64,000 nucleotides of DNA from Microcebus murinus (Eukaryota > Chordata > Mammalia > Primates > Cheirogaleidae), in the NCBI RefSeq assembly GCF_040939455.1, contig NC_134122.1:30546001-30610000 (forward strand), read 5' to 3'. Shown here one piece after another: positions 61,081-64,000 of this stretch; within the stretch, counting starts at the first letter, position 1; each line of letters opens with the position of its first letter. The translations under genes and the position numbers were made by a program. The notes under the pieces are model-generated. The model saw only the letters and a program-made list of their open reading frames with translations. It had not been told where the DNA came from and did no database searches.

Positions 61081-61439
61081 CCAAACCAAGTGCATAAGAT
61101 GTTTGCTTCTAGTTAACCTTCTAGCTTCTCTTGCCAACCACCTCCAATCAAAACCCGCCTGAGCCTTCCCTCTTTCCCACACTAAAGCTTTCCCTCCTCG
61201 CCCCGCCCCCTGCCCCCGTCATCCTCTGAGTCTCTGCAAGTGACGGTGGCTGCCCCCTTGCTCTAGCAAGCTCTGAATGAGCGTGTTCGTTTTCACTTGG
61301 ATGGCCTTCATTTGCTTCCCCTGGGCAGCTGTACAGTCTGGTGTGGCTGCAGCTGGGGGCCAGGATAGGATCGAAGCCAGTGGTGCAGAAGAGGGTAGCA
61401 GTGGCTGAGCATGTGGAGAAGCCAGCACTCCATTGCACT

Positions 61440-61900
61440 ACCAGCGGGAGCATTTCTACTGGGCCAACCTCTTGGAGGACGATCTGGCAGCATCTGTTAA
61501 AATGCAAAACACACACCCAGGTCGACCCAGCAATTCCACTTAGAGCGCCTCCTACACGGATGCAGAGACAGGCACGTGCAAGGGTGTTTACTGCAGCACG
61601 GTCTGTAATGGAGAAAATCGGCAGCAACCTAACATGTCCATTCATGGCGGACTCGGTCAAGATCTATTGTTAAGTGAAAAAAGCAAGGAGCACAAGCGCA
61701 TGTACCGTAGGATACTATTCATGCAAAAAAAAAAACCAAAACATATATTCAACTTGCTGGACACACAAACTATCAAGAATGGTTGCCTGTGGCCAGTAGG
61801 ACTGGGAAGCTTCGGAAGAGGAGCTGTATTAGCACTGTTCTGTGGAGGCTGATCTCTTTACTGCGTGCATGTAACACTTTTATGGTAAAAACTCGTGTAC
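61440..61900 (+). mobile_element. Old L1 3' fragment
   Basis: 'gacgatctggcagcatctgt', 'cccagcaattccacttagag' and 'gaatggttgcctgtggccag' match an old L1 3' UTR. Confidence 0.7.
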
Positions 61901-62279
61901 AGAAGCTGGCAATGCGCTACCCACATACCACTTTGCCCTGGGCTGCGCCAGGTAGGGTGTTTCTGGGTGATTTATACCAAAAACTACTCTGCCTTGTCAG
62001 GCCACAAGTGCCAGGGAATGAACACTGCCCAGGCAGCCCCAAACAGCAGCTGATGGGAGGGGTGCACAAGCACCTTGCCTCTCTGCTGGGGTGACACTGG
62101 GGCATGTGTTTCACACCGCCCGCCTGCGGTGTAACTAGCGTTCCTACTAGCTGCCTTTCCTCCCTGTTGGTGTCTCTGTACCTCCTAAATTAACCCCATA
62201 CTCCTGAACTATCCTCTCAGGGTCTGCTTCTGGGAGAAGCCAATCCAAGGTAACTGGTTTAAATGACCAAAAAAAATTA
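61901..62279. other. Intergenic, nothing recognised
   Basis: No repeat or gene signature seen. Confidence 0.4.
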
Positions 62280-62530
62280 AGGAGAGAGAACTTGGGAATC
62301 AGACAGACCTGGACTTGATCTTAGCTCTCTCAGTCTCTGGCTGTATGATACTGGAGGAAGCTCTTTGGCTCCTCTGGCCTCAGTTTCCACATCTGCAAAA
62401 TGGGCTTAACGGAAACATCTACTTCATAGATAAGCCATGAGGACTGAATCCGGCAAATAATGCATGAGAGGCATGTGGCCCAATGCTGGTACATGGCGTG
62501 GCATGTATGGCTCAATAAATGTTATCTGGG
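62280..62530 (+). repeat. MIR, nearly full length
   Basis: 'cttgggaatcagacagacct' through 'cagtttccacatctgcaaaa' to 'ggctcaataaatgttat', about 250 bp. Confidence 0.88.
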
Positions 62531-63120
62531 CGCCTGCCCAAGTTCACCTGAGAGGCAGAGAAGCTGAAGTTGGTCCTGCTATGGCCAGTGCACCTAGCTG
62601 ACACTCCTGTGGCCATTTCAGCAGGTTCCGTGCGCCCTGCTTCCTCCTATGCCATTTCTCTGGTAGCTGTAAATGCCTGTGAATGAAGAAGGTACTGGTT
62701 GTATTGACAGCCACTGGGGTACCTGACCTGTCCACTAGCCGACCTGGCCTGGCCTGCCCTTTCCTGGCCTTGCTCCAGAGCATGAGCCCGAACACAGCCA
62801 GTTTGTGTGTGGGGAAGTGATACACTGACCACCCTGCTATCTGTCCGAGCAGGCCACCAGCATGACAGCACATGCACTGGGTCACCCACTGGTGTGGCAT
62901 TGAGGGTTGGCCACAGTCAGAGAGGGACTGGGCTTGTCTGTGGCCAAGTTTGGCCAAAATTGGCCTGTGTTTGGGAGAATCCCCTTCACCCCCAGCAAAA
63001 CCATCACATGCTGTGAAAACAGAGTGAAATGCTCTGCAGTAAGCACATGGCTGGTGAATCAAGGGTACTTTCCCCTGCCCAAGGGTGGGAAGTGTGAGGG
63101 AGGGAACAAGGGAGACAAAC
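62531..63120. other. Intergenic, nothing recognised
   Basis: Open frames on both strands (up to 192 codons on minus, 62544-63122) show no family resemblance or splice context. Confidence 0.4.
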
Positions 63121-63123
63121 AAA

Positions 63124-63290
63124 CAGCAGTTCCCAACGCTGCCTGGGCTTCAGAATCAACCGTGAAGCTTTCAAAATGCAGATTAGAAGCCTCATCCCAA
63201 ACCTGACAGCTCACATTGTCCCAGGATGGAGCCTAGAAATCTGCAATTTTAAAAGAAGTTGCCCAGATGACTGTGATGCCCAGGCAGAGT
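63124..63290 (+). mobile_element. MER5A-type hAT-Charlie element
   Basis: 'agcagttcccaacgctgcct', 'cttcagaatcaaccgtgaag' and 'aagttgcccagatgactgtg' follow the MER5A order. Old and diverged. Confidence 0.8.
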
Positions 63291-63506
63291 TGACAGACTT
63301 TATCTTTTATGCGCAGAGCCAAGACACAGTGGACCAGCGAGGGGCCTCACCCTATTAGGTATGGGGACCAGATGTCAGGTCCCCTTGTTCCCTGGTTCTT
63401 GGTTCCCAGCACTAACGAATGGTTGCTGGCTCCGAGTTGATGAAGCAAATGGGCAGACCAAACAGATGCAGCAAGCGCAGTGCTAAAGTTTAATAAAGCA
63501 CAAGAC

Positions 63507-63658
63507 AGCTGGGCGTGGTGGCTCACACTTACAATCCTAGCACTCTAAGGAGGCCGAGGCCGGAGGATCATTTAAGCTGAGGAGTTCAAGACCAGCCTGA
63601 GCAAGAGCGAGACCCTGTCTCTACCAAAAAAAATGGAAAGAAATTAGCTGGACAACTG

Positions 63659-63712
<54 letters not shown>

Positions 63713-63878
63713 TAGCCAGGCATGGTGGCGCATGCCTGTAGTCGCAGCTACTCGGGAGGCTGAGGCAGGAGGATCGCTTGAGCCCAGGAGTTTGAGGTTG
63801 CCGTGAGCTAGGCTGATGCCATGGCACTCACTCTAGCCCAGACAACAGAGTGAGACTCTGTCTCAAAAAAAAAAAAAA
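63507..63878 (+). repeat. Alu, young strepsirrhine type, with (AT)n linker
   Basis: Full dimer, target duplication TTTAATAAAGCACAAGAC (63489-63506) against ...CACAGGAC (63879-63896). The inter-arm linker is expanded to about 25 AT units (63660-63710). Confidence 0.96.
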
Positions 63879-64000
63879 TTTAATAAAGCACAGGACATTC
63901 CGCAGAAGGAATGGGCCAATCCTGCAAGTGGAGGAGAACCTGAGTTTAACAAGCTTTTTCCTTTTGTGCTGATTCCCTAATTTTATGTTAAATAGGGGGT

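Noticed and set aside
61148..61660. 170-codon minus-strand open frame
   Set aside because: Largely antisense through an L1 3' fragment; no support.
58215..64000. CCL26 or a second chemokine gene expected by synteny
   Set aside because: No signal peptide exon, CC-motif exon or C-terminal exon could be recognised; it probably lies to the right of the window.

Overview
The window is nuclear DNA from a primate, most likely a strepsirrhine of the lemur or mouse-lemur type. About twenty 7SL-derived Alu copies are present. Many carry features I associate with lemurs and bushbabies: a middle linker reading 'ttggccaactgatatatat' and a right arm reading 'gctaggctgacgcc'. A lemur-type L1 3' end and two well-preserved small DNA transposons (piggyBac-like and hAT-like) point the same way. 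Only two protein-coding genes are supported. Their order and orientation match human 7q11.23 (CCL26 - CCL24 - RHBDD2 - POR) read in the opposite direction.

Region 1 (about 2.4-14.4 kb, minus strand) holds RHBDD2, an atypical rhomboid-family membrane protein. Its four coding exons (14270-14093, 11934-11527, 5603-5453, 3339-2982) join without a frame error into 364 codons, the length I know for the human protein. The promoter is a GC-rich, TATA-less CpG island. Intron 2 has the signature of a minor-spliceosome (U12-type) intron. Its 5' splice site reads GTATCCTTTCT and a branch-site-like TTACTTAAT lies 14 nt before the 3' AG. The same intron holds an old L1 with two Alu-derived insertions inside it.

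Region 2 (14.4-55.7 kb) is about 41 kb of intergenic DNA with no recognisable gene. It is built from old L1 fragments on both strands, MaLR/MLT-type LTRs, an ERVL-type and an ERV1-type LTR, MIR, L2, Alu, Tigger and hAT-Charlie relics, simple repeats, and some unassigned stretches. Points of interest are a 241-bp TTAA-flanked piggyBac-like element inside the ERV1 LTR, a pair of diverged direct repeats 3.4 kb apart, a 36-bp near-exact duplication, and a large pyrimidine microsatellite that grew from an Alu tail.

Region 3 (55.7-58.2 kb, plus strand) holds CCL24 (eotaxin-2). It has a TATA promoter, three exons joining into 119 codons, the CC motif and four cysteines, and a polyA signal at 58186. 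CCL24 recruits eosinophils through CCR3. The two genes are neighbours on opposite strands but show no sign of a shared function or regulation.

Region 4 (58.2-64 kb) is intergenic and points toward the expected CCL26, which is not in the window. It holds an LTR-like segment, a 198-bp hAT element with an 8-bp target duplication, a Tigger-like element, an L1 3' fragment, a MIR, a MER5A and a young Alu. I found no new multi-gene system. The most notable observations are the U12-type intron and the two DNA transposons. Repeat family names come from memory of consensus sequences; subfamily names should be treated as provisional.
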